DNA from: ARK-14 sp002899805
GTDB taxonomy: Archaea; Thermoproteota; Thermoprotei_A; Sulfolobales; Fervidicoccaceae
DNA length: 12,372 nucleotides
Direction: 5' to 3'
NCBI GenBank assembly: GCA_039793985.1
Contig: JBAMMC010000006.1
Location: 1-12,372, forward strand
Part shown: piece by piece, positions 1-5,556 of the stretch
Position numbering within the stretch: the first letter of the stretch is position 1
Layout: each line of letters begins with the position of its first letter
Program-made: the position numbers and the translations under genes
Notes under the pieces: model-generated
Databases searched by the model: none
The model's input: only the letters and a program-made list of their open reading frames with translations
Told to the model about the DNA's origin: nothing

Positions 1-290
1 CGGCAGGAGCACATATAGAATCTATCAGGGAAGCTAAGAGGATAGCTGAAAGGGAAGGAAGGCATCTTGTGATCATTGGCTATGTGCTGGGAGTTGAGGG
101 AGATCCCCAGGGATTCAGCGAGCAGAAGAAGAAACTGGAGGCTGAGGGAGTCATCGTGCTCCCAACCAATGCTATCTCGGCACTCGCAGCAGCCACAGTT
201 GCCCTGAGGGGGAAGCTGAACAGGGAGAAGGTTGACGTCCTCTACAGAGAGTATCTCAAGGCTTATGTAGAGCAGGGAGGTGGGCAATGA
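1..290 (+). CDS. fdrA: FdrA (AllF) family protein, C-terminal end, 5' truncated by window edge
   Basis: The reading frame is open from base 3 and ends at TGA 288-290, so only about the last 95 residues are present. The visible part carries the C-terminal FdrA pattern: a strand reading HLVIIGYVLGVEGDPQ, then SEQKKKLEAEGV, then VLPTNAISALAAA. FdrA proteins resemble the succinyl-CoA synthetase alpha/beta (CoA-binding plus CoA-ligase) fold. In E. coli FdrA works with AllG and AllH in anaerobic allantoin degradation, assigned to oxamate carbamoyl transfer. An internal GTG at 69 is a possible start codon by sequence, but homologous-looking sequence continues upstream of it, so it is not the true start. 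The stop overlaps the next start as ATGA (287-290), which argues for translational coupling. The family assignment is confident; the substrate in this organism is unknown. Confidence 0.88.
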   Translation, partial: AGAHIESIREAKRIAEREGRHLVIIGYVLGVEGDPQGFSEQKKKLEAEGVIVLPTNAISALAAATVALRGKLNREKVDVLYREYLKAYVEQGGGQ

Positions 291-460
291 TGTCTCAGGC
301 TAGAAAGTTGTTCGATGAAGAGCTGAAAGTGATAAATGTTGGCTTGAGGATATTCTATGAAGATCTGAAGAAGCAAGGAGTTAAGGCTGTACAGGTCAAT
401 TACCAGCCACCGCCTAAGCTAGAAAAGGAGCTCGCTGACAAGCTCTCTGAACTATTATAA
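287..460 (+). CDS. Small 'fdrA domain' protein, 57 residues
   Basis: A short gene begins at ATG 287 (a second in-frame ATG is at 290) and ends at TAA 458-460. The protein has an N-terminal stretch LKVINVGLRIFYEDLKKQG, then VQVNYQPPPKL, and a charged helix at the C-terminus. From memory, this VINVGL..F...LK.QG...V.V...PP pattern is that of short proteins annotated 'fdrA domain protein', which sit between fdrA and DUF1116 genes in other anaerobes. There is no signal peptide, membrane segment or metal-binding cysteine. It overlaps fdrA by four bases and precedes allG by 39 bases, so it is very likely a component or accessory of the same enzyme complex. Its molecular role is unknown. Gene reality is well supported by family resemblance and by filling an otherwise empty operon gap. 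Confidence 0.8.
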   Translation: MMSQARKLFDEELKVINVGLRIFYEDLKKQGVKAVQVNYQPPPKLEKELADKLSELL

Positions 461-499
461 TTTTTTAATTATTTTCTGAAATTCAATTTGGGTGGGAAA
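461..499 (+). promoter_or_regulatory. AT-rich spacer before allG: possible TATA box or U-tract
   Basis: The 39 bases between the small fdrA-domain gene and allG begin with TTTTTTAATTATTTT (461-475). A TATA box centred near 470 would place a transcript start about 26 bases later, close to the allG ATG at 500, giving a leaderless or near-leaderless message. The same T-run could instead cause partial termination after the upstream genes. Both readings rest on composition and spacing only. Confidence 0.3.
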
Positions 500-1765
500 A
501 TGTCCCTTAAAGAGAAAATAGAGGAAGCTAATAGGAACGCAGTAGAGAGGATGATGGAAGCGGAGCCTTATCTCGTGGATACGAAGCTAGCAAAGGACGC
601 CATCCCTGGTTTCAGGGATGACTTGCTATTGCATGCTGGACCTCCACTGACCTGGGAAAAGGCTTCTGGCCCTATGAAGGGAGCCATAATAGGGGCCCTC
701 ATATATGAGGGGAAAGCGAAGAACGAAGAGGAAGCGATCAAGCTCGTTGAGAGGGGAGAGGTAGTTCTGAAGCCCAATCACGAATTCAGCGCTGTGGGAC
801 CGATGGCGGGAGTGATCTCTCCCAACATGCCGGTCTACATAATCGAGGACAAGAAGTTTGGGATGAGGTCATTCAGCAATTACAATGAGGGGATAGGCAA
901 GGTTCTGAGGTATGGTGCTTATGATAGCGAGGTCATAAACCGCTTGAAATGGATGAGAGAGGAGCTCTACCCAGCAATGAAGGCAGCCCTCGACGAGGCT
1001 AGGAAAGACAAGGGAGGCATAAACTTCAAGGCAATAATACAGCAGGCACTCCACATGGGGGATGAGTGCCACAACAGGTATGTCGCTGCGACGAGCAAGT
1101 TCATGAACGAGATAGCCCTCTACCTCGTGAAAGCAGATCTCTCGAAGGATGTGTTCTCCCGAGTTTGGGACTTCATGAAGAACAACAACTTCTTCACGCT
1201 GAACATAGGTATGGCCTCAGCGAAGGCGATGACTCTGGCAGCTCATAACATAAAGTACAGCACTATTGTCACAGTGCTCACAAGGAACGGGACGGAGGCG
1301 GGGATATGGGTTAGCGGCTTGGGGAACAGGTGGTTTACAGCCCCAGCTCCAGTGCCAAAGGGAGTATTCTTCCCAGGGTTCACTCAGGATGATGCGAATC
1401 CAGACCTGGGAGACAGCGCGATCACTGAGACTGCTGGCTTCGGCGGTTTCGCAATGGCCGCAGCCCCAGCAGTTGTGAGCTGGGTAGGAGGATCTGTGGA
1501 GTTCGCGGTAGAAAACACGAAGAACATGTATAACATAACTTATGCGAAGCATAAGTACTTCACAATCCCCTATCTGGGATTCCAGGGAACTCCCACGGGA
1601 GTAGATATAAGATACGTGCTGAAGACCGGAATAACTCCCACGATAAACACTGGAATAGCTCACAAGAAGGCTGGAGTAGGGCAGGTTGGAGCAGGCATAG
1701 TGAAGTTCCCCTTCGAGCTATTCAAGGACGCATTCAAGGCATTTGTGGAACAGTATGGAGCGTAA
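500..1765 (+). CDS. allG: AllG/YlbE family protein (DUF1116), oxamate carbamoyltransferase-type subunit
   Basis: The 421-residue product is nearly the length of E. coli YlbE/AllG (about 419) and recognisably similar along its whole length. Shared blocks include LLHAGPPLTW (43-52), SGPMKGAIIGA (56-66), YNEGIGKVLRYGAY (128-141), HMGDECHNR (185-193), TRNGTEAGIWVSGLGNRWFT (261-280), DANPDLGDSAITET (298-311) and a late TGITPTINTGIAHK stretch. These are DUF1116 signatures. In E. coli the protein functions with FdrA and AllH in oxamate transcarbamylation; the individual catalytic role of each subunit is not settled to my knowledge. ATG 500 was chosen over the in-frame TTG at 488 because GGGTGGGA precedes it and because the resulting N-terminus matches the family length. 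It sits between the small fdrA-domain gene and allH in one operon. The family is certain; the substrate in this archaeon is inferred. Confidence 0.9.
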   Translation: MSLKEKIEEANRNAVERMMEAEPYLVDTKLAKDAIPGFRDDLLLHAGPPLTWEKASGPMKGAIIGALIYEGKAKNEEEAIKLVERGEVVLKPNHEFSAVGPMAGVISPNMPVYIIEDKKFGMRSFSNYNEGIGKVLRYGAYDSEVINRLKWMREELYPAMKAALDEARKDKGGINFKAIIQQALHMGDECHNRYVAATSKFMNEIALYLVKADLSKDVFSRVWDFMKNNNFFTLNIGMASAKAMTLAAHNIKYSTIVTVLTRNGTEAGIWVSGLGNRWFTAPAPVPKGVFFPGFTQDDANPDLGDSAITETAGFGGFAMAAAPAVVSWVGGSVEFAVENTKNMYNITYAKHKYFTIPYLGFQGTPTGVDIRYVLKTGITPTINTGIAHKKAGVGQVGAGIVKFPFELFKDAFKAFVEQYGA

Positions 1766-1773
1766 AGAAGGTA

Positions 1774-2607
1774 ATGCGGAAGAGAACAGTAAGTTCCACT
1801 AGCTATGGCTCAGTTGTAACTTTTTTTTCGGAATCATATTTCAAGGTAGAACATGTTTTTAAAACAACTGCCTACTTGAGGAGCTTGAAGGATGACTCTC
1901 TCATTCTGATTTCATCACACAGATGGAGATCCCCGTTCACTGTGAACATAGTGGAGGAGAATGCGGGAGAAATCGTTTCCCCGGGGGAGATCCTCTCGCT
2001 CGAGGATGGGAAGATCGAAGGGAGCACTTCAACGATAGATCTGACTTCCTCCGAGCTTTACGAGCAGAGAATCCCCCCTATAAACGGGGATGGCCTGAGC
2101 AGAGAGAGAATAAACATGCTTAGTGCACAGTTCAGAGTTCTGAGCACAGCATGGGAAGGGGTTCTCGGTTCGGTAGTTCTGAATAGGATTTGCAGAAACA
2201 GAGATAGGATATTCTCAGAAGAAACCCTCGGAGAATTGGTTGGAGCAGGAGGGGGCTTCACTCCATCCGGCGATGACTTCTTGGTAGGGCTTCTATCTTC
2301 CCTCACGATCGCTGAGGAGAAGCTAGGTATCAAGATCCACCTCCCAATTGAGGACAGCTATCTCTTTGGAAGGACCAGTTGGGCGAGCGCTCAATATATA
2401 AAATATGCTAGAATGGGGCTATACGATGAGCTGGTTCTCGAGAATGCAGTATCGATATTCAGGGGAGATCCGGAGACAGAGGATCTCTTTCTCCTCCTCG
2501 CGAGGAGGGGGCATGAGAGCGGCTTGTATATATGGCTAGGCCTTATAACTGGATATTCACTAATAAAATATAATGAGCCTGTGGCTCTAAAATACGTGTG
2601 TGGGTGA
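1774..2607 (+). CDS. allH: AllH/YlbF family protein (DUF2877)
   Basis: This 277-residue protein carries the DUF2877 hallmark GAGGGFTPSGDDFLVG (157-172), corresponding to the usual G.G.G.TPSGDDFL.G. It also has a TSWASAQYIKYARMG helix (201-215) and a C-terminal RGHESG motif (245-250), the counterpart of GHTSG. These three conserved blocks are typical of the AllH partner of FdrA and AllG. The N-terminal third is more divergent. ATG 1774 lies nine bases after the allG stop, with an AAGAAGGT ribosome binding site immediately before it. The stop TGA 2605-2607 overlaps the xdhC start as GTGA. An unusual run of eight T residues lies at 1821-1828 within codons 16-19. Function is inferred from the family: a subunit of an oxamate carbamoyltransferase-like complex, cytosolic, with no membrane segments. 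Confidence 0.87.
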   Translation: MRKRTVSSTSYGSVVTFFSESYFKVEHVFKTTAYLRSLKDDSLILISSHRWRSPFTVNIVEENAGEIVSPGEILSLEDGKIEGSTSTIDLTSSELYEQRIPPINGDGLSRERINMLSAQFRVLSTAWEGVLGSVVLNRICRNRDRIFSEETLGELVGAGGGFTPSGDDFLVGLLSSLTIAEEKLGIKIHLPIEDSYLFGRTSWASAQYIKYARMGLYDELVLENAVSIFRGDPETEDLFLLLARRGHESGLYIWLGLITGYSLIKYNEPVALKYVCG

Positions 2608-3506
2608 GGAATTTGGCAATTGAATATCCGAGCGACCCAGCCTTCATGAGGTGGGTTTTAGAGAGGCTGGAGAAGGGGAAGCTCGTAGCTATGATAGAGA
2701 TAACGAAGAAGGCTGGCTCCGCCCCAAGAGGGCCTGGAACGAAGATGTTCGTTGACGAGGACGGGAATACTTTTGGAACGATAGGGGGCGGGGACTTCGA
2801 GAGGAAGGTCGTCGAAGAGGCAAAAAAAGCCATCGAAGCTAGAAAGCCCATGGAGAGAAAAGTCGCAATGTTCAGAGAGAACCTATATGAAGATGTTATA
2901 GCCACAGAACAGTTGTGCGGAGGTGTGGTGACTGTGTTCATAGATGTGCTGAAGCCCCTGCAGAGGCTTGTTCTCATAGGTGCGGGGCATGTAGCAAGGC
3001 CTCTGGCTAAGCTTGGAAAGATGCTAAATTATAGAGTTATAGTCGTAGACAATTTCCCCCAATATGCTAACAAGGATAAGATACCGGAGGCGGATGAGAT
3101 CTACGCATCGAGCGACATAATCTCTGAGCTCGACAAGATAAAGTTGGATAAGAACGACTTCGTCGTTATAGTACACGGGGATGGTGCCCTGGAGGCTGAG
3201 GTCCTGAAGAAGATATTCAGGGGAAACGTCTTCCCCAGGTATCTGGGACTGCTCGCAGGAAGGGGTAAGCTCGCATACATATTGAAAGCTCTACTGGAGA
3301 GTGGGATCGATCCGAACGTTATAAGGAACAAGCTCATTTCCCCCATTGGTCTCTCAGTTGGGAGCGAGACCCCCGAGGAGATAGCGATAGCTGTGATGGC
3401 CGAGATCCTGAAGATTGACAGGGGGACTCAGGGGGTCCATGAGAACAGGGTCCCGGAGATACTCGATCAGCTCCTCAAAGGAGGAGGAAAGGATGAGCAG
3501 AAGTAA
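2604..3506 (+). CDS. xdhC: XdhC/CoxI family molybdenum-hydroxylase maturation factor
   Basis: The 300-residue protein has the two-part XdhC layout. An N-terminal XdhC/CoxI domain carries GSAPRGPGTKMFV (38-50), GTIGGGDFE (58-66) and EQLCGGVV (102-109). A C-terminal Rossmann domain carries VLIGAGHVARPLAKLG (123-138), VVDN, SPIGLSVGSETPEEIA (246-261) and MAEIL. XdhC binds molybdenum cofactor and delivers the sulfurated form to xanthine-dehydrogenase-type hydroxylases. GTG 2604 was chosen because it makes a four-base GTGA overlap with the allH stop; GTG 2598 and TTG 2613 are alternatives, and TTG 2613 follows a GGTGAGG. Odd points: the usual GH..D region reads HGDGALE (191-197), and the usual GSRRK-like segment reads LAGRGK (217-222), so the C-terminal half is divergent. 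It overlaps mocA by 14 bases and is probably translated with it. Confidence 0.88.
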   Translation: MRNLAIEYPSDPAFMRWVLERLEKGKLVAMIEITKKAGSAPRGPGTKMFVDEDGNTFGTIGGGDFERKVVEEAKKAIEARKPMERKVAMFRENLYEDVIATEQLCGGVVTVFIDVLKPLQRLVLIGAGHVARPLAKLGKMLNYRVIVVDNFPQYANKDKIPEADEIYASSDIISELDKIKLDKNDFVVIVHGDGALEAEVLKKIFRGNVFPRYLGLLAGRGKLAYILKALLESGIDPNVIRNKLISPIGLSVGSETPEEIAIAVMAEILKIDRGTQGVHENRVPEILDQLLKGGGKDEQK

Positions 3507-4131
3507 GTTCGCAGTGATAATCCTCGCTGGGGGTCTCTCGACTAGGTTTCCCGGAAATAAAATGCTCCATTTGGTTGGAGGAAAGCCTCTCATAGTGCAC
3601 ACAGTGGAGAAATTCATTTCAGCTGGCATGGATAAGATAGTAGTCGTGCTTGGGAAGGATGCCCCTAGGGTCTTCGAGGCCCTGGCCAGTGGAATAAGTG
3701 GGGAAGAGCTCTCTAAGCTTTTCTTCACGTTCAACTTGAACTATGCTACTGGTGGAATGAGCAGCTCCATAAAGACGGGGATGAAGATAGTTCTTCCGGA
3801 TGAAAACGTTGTGATACACCCTGCAGATGTTCCATTTCTGAAGCCATCGTCGATCGAAAAAGTGGTTCAGTCCCATGTTTCCAGCGACCTCCCAATAACC
3901 GTCGCATGTTACAATGGAAGGCATGCCCATCCGATACTCTTCAAACCTGAAATGCGCGAAGAGCTCATGGGGATAACAGAGGAAGGGAGGGGATTGAAGA
4001 GTATTGTGGGAAAGTACAGGGACAAGATCCTGTGCGTGGAGACGGGCGATCCAGGTACTCTGAGAGATATAGATACGCCAGAAGATCTTGAAAGCGCGCT
4101 GAAAAGCTTCGGTAGTGAAATGGGGCAGTAA
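3493..4131 (+). CDS. mocA: MocA-like molybdenum cofactor cytidylyltransferase
   Basis: A 212-residue nucleotidyltransferase of the MobA/MocA fold. The N-terminal nucleotide-binding loop reads IILAGGLSTRFPGNKML (9-25), with the GG, S, R and K residues expected for phosphate binding. GGMSSSIKTG (87-96) matches the MocA S-S-x-x-x-G block. HPADVPFLKPSS (109-120) holds the metal-binding Asp. HPILF (146-150) and DPGTLRDIDTPEDL (186-199) complete the family pattern. MocA transfers CMP from CTP to Mo-molybdopterin, making the dinucleotide cofactor of bacterial xanthine-dehydrogenase-family enzymes; a general MobA-like role cannot be excluded. ATG 3493 is preceded by a strong GGAGGAGGAAAGG ribosome binding site inside the end of xdhC, which fixes this start even though the frame is open farther upstream. 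The gene ends 17 bases from a convergent gene. Confidence 0.87.
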   Translation: MSRSKFAVIILAGGLSTRFPGNKMLHLVGGKPLIVHTVEKFISAGMDKIVVVLGKDAPRVFEALASGISGEELSKLFFTFNLNYATGGMSSSIKTGMKIVLPDENVVIHPADVPFLKPSSIEKVVQSHVSSDLPITVACYNGRHAHPILFKPEMREELMGITEEGRGLKSIVGKYRDKILCVETGDPGTLRDIDTPEDLESALKSFGSEMGQ

Positions 4132-4142
4132 AAAAATTTAAA
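4130..4142 (-). terminator. T-rich terminator of the minus-strand operon
   Basis: Read on the minus strand just past the GNAT gene, the sequence is CTTTTAAATTTTTTT, ending in seven T residues that lie on the mocA stop codon. Archaeal transcription often stops at such U-tracts without a hairpin. On the plus strand the 17-base gap has only short T-runs, so mocA transcripts may read into the GNAT gene as antisense. Confidence 0.45.
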
Positions 4143-4148
4143 AGAAGA

Positions 4149-4883
4149 TCAGAGTTCTATCTCGATCTTTGACGGTGGTCTGAGCTCGTAGCTCTTCTTG
4201 AGGAGGTCCTCTGGGACTGGTCTCGTTCCGAAGAAGGGCTTCAGCTCCTCCCTCTTCTTGTGAAGATTGAACCAGTCATCAGCTGTCATGTAGAACACTG
4301 GAGATCCTCCGAGCTCATGCTGAACCTCTGGGTAGGGCTTCATGAAGTGCCTGAAGTACATCCCGAGCCTGAAGCCGAATGGGCTCTCGAATGTCGCCCA
4401 CCACTCCTTGACTCCCAGCACCTCGAAAGCGTACTCCGCCTTCGCAGCATATCCAGCAGTTCCTATTCCTCCTAGCCTCTTGAAAGTGATGCTGTGCAGG
4501 CTCACAGCAACGTCCTTGTTCATCAATCTAGCGTTCCACACTCCTATGAGCTCGCCATCGTGTACTCCTACGATGACATATTCATCTTTGTACCTGGCCT
4601 GGGTCCAAGCTAGAACTTCAGCATAGGTTCTCGCAGCGACTATGTGATAGAGGTCCTTGTCGTACTGCGGATCAATGAGCTTCTTCAGGGTTTCGAGAAT
4701 GATTGGGGCTTCCTCTTTCTTAGCTAGCCTGAAGACTATCTTCTCTCCCTGCCTTGTAGTATAGAGCTTTGGAACATATTCCTTGCCGGCGACCAAGTCC
4801 TCTGAGGAGTGGAGAAAAGCTTCGAGAATCTCTACTTTGAATGGTATCTCGTTGACCGATATTGGAACAGGTGGTTTGACCAT
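4149..4883 (-). CDS. GNAT-family acetyltransferase-like protein, substrate unknown
   Basis: The 244-residue product has a central region that looks like a GNAT fold. A strand YVIVGVHDGELIGVWNARL (102-120) is followed by a strand and then RLGGIG (136-141), which fits the R-x-x-G-x-G acetyl-CoA pyrophosphate-binding motif at the start of helix 3 (TAGYAAKAEYAFEVLG). A strand with WWATFESPFGFRLGMYFR follows, compatible with the second half of the fold. The N-terminal 50 residues and the tail after about 205 are not recognised. There are no membrane segments or metal-binding cysteines. ATG 4883 is preceded by GTGATC, a partial match to the archaeal anti-Shine-Dalgarno complement. It lies 61 bases downstream of iorB on the same strand and may be co-transcribed, which hints at a link to arylpyruvate or aryl-acetyl-CoA metabolism, but this is inference. 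No specific substrate can be named. Confidence 0.75.
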   Translation of the reverse strand: MVKPPVPISVNEIPFKVEILEAFLHSSEDLVAGKEYVPKLYTTRQGEKIVFRLAKKEEAPIILETLKKLIDPQYDKDLYHIVAARTYAEVLAWTQARYKDEYVIVGVHDGELIGVWNARLMNKDVAVSLHSITFKRLGGIGTAGYAAKAEYAFEVLGVKEWWATFESPFGFRLGMYFRHFMKPYPEVQHELGGSPVFYMTADDWFNLHKKREELKPFFGTRPVPEDLLKKSYELRPPSKIEIEL

Positions 4884-4944
4884 GATAGATCACAACTGAG
4901 ATATCTGAGTAGAAGGTTAATAAATTTTTTAACGTTAATAAAAT
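4884..4944 (-). promoter_or_regulatory. Intergenic promoter/terminator with TTAACGTTAA palindrome
   Basis: This 61-base gap between iorB and the GNAT gene is very AT-rich. On the minus strand it contains AAAAAATTTATTAACC, a TATA-like box centred near 4922. A transcript start about 26 bases on would leave a leader of roughly 12 bases before ATG 4883. Next to it is a perfect ten-base palindrome TTAACGTTAA at 4929-4938. T-rich tracts after the iorB stop could also terminate the upstream operon. Assignment is by composition and spacing. Confidence 0.4.
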
Positions 4945-5556
4945 TCAAAAAATGCCCAGCTGCTTCTTTGCTTCTCTCATCCCAACTTCCAGAGCCTTCA
5001 TGTTCATATCTGCGAACCTCCTCGATATGATCCTCCTGACCGCTGAAACAACCGACTCATACTTGAGCGGAAAGCTTTCCAGGGCTAGCGCTGCCCCAAG
5101 CATGATGGAGTTCTGAGCAATTATGCTCCCAACTTCCTCAGCCATCTTCCTGGAATCTAGCTCTATGATTTTCAATCCGAATTCCTTCAGGGCTAGCTCT
5201 CTGATTTTTTCGAGAGGTGGATAATTGAAGAGGCCCATGGATACTTGAGGGGGCTCTATAGGGTTCGTGCTCAGTAGGAGTGTTGACCCCTTCTTCATGT
5301 AGTGAAGATGTCTGAGGGACTCCGCGGGCTCAAGGGCTATCAGGAGATCTCCTCTTCCCATTGGGATGAGCCCCCCATAAACTTCGTCTCCGAGCCTGAC
5401 GTGGGAGAACAGGCTTCCAAACCTCTGGCTCAGACCGTGTATCTCACCTATCCTGACTTTTATTCCCTCCTCCAGAGCTGCTTCCCCGATTATCCTTGCT
5501 ATCGTGAGAACTCCCTGTCCTCCTATGCCCGCTATTATTATGTTGTACTCCATCAT
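4945..5556 (-). CDS. iorB: Indolepyruvate:ferredoxin oxidoreductase, beta subunit
   Basis: The 203-residue protein has the gamma-type pyruvate:ferredoxin oxidoreductase domain: IIIAGIGGQGVLTIARIIGE near residues 6-25, then GEIHGLSQRFGSLFSHVRLG, then GDLLIALEPAESLRHL. The HGLSQR and GGQG blocks are characteristic of IorB. It pairs with IorA in the cytosol to convert indolepyruvate and other aryl-pyruvates, made by transamination of aromatic amino acids, into aryl-acetyl-CoA, CO2 and reduced ferredoxin. ATG 5556 overlaps the iorA stop as ATGA and follows a GAGGTGAAGAA ribosome binding site; a second ATG follows directly at 5553. The length is usual for the family. Translational coupling to iorA fits a 1:1 complex. 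Confidence 0.93.
   Translation of the reverse strand: MMEYNIIIAGIGGQGVLTIARIIGEAALEEGIKVRIGEIHGLSQRFGSLFSHVRLGDEVYGGLIPMGRGDLLIALEPAESLRHLHYMKKGSTLLLSTNPIEPPQVSMGLFNYPPLEKIRELALKEFGLKIIELDSRKMAEEVGSIIAQNSIMLGAALALESFPLKYESVVSAVRRIISRRFADMNMKALEVGMREAKKQLGIF

Noticed and set aside
1217..1663. 148-codon open frame on the minus strand
   Set aside because: It lies wholly inside allG, whose protein matches the AllG/YlbE family along its length; the antisense translation is rich in Ser, Cys and Trp and matches nothing.
3415..3492. N-terminal extension of mocA by 26 codons
   Set aside because: It overlaps xdhC coding sequence, and the strong ribosome binding site directly before ATG 3493 together with the family N-terminus supports the shorter form.
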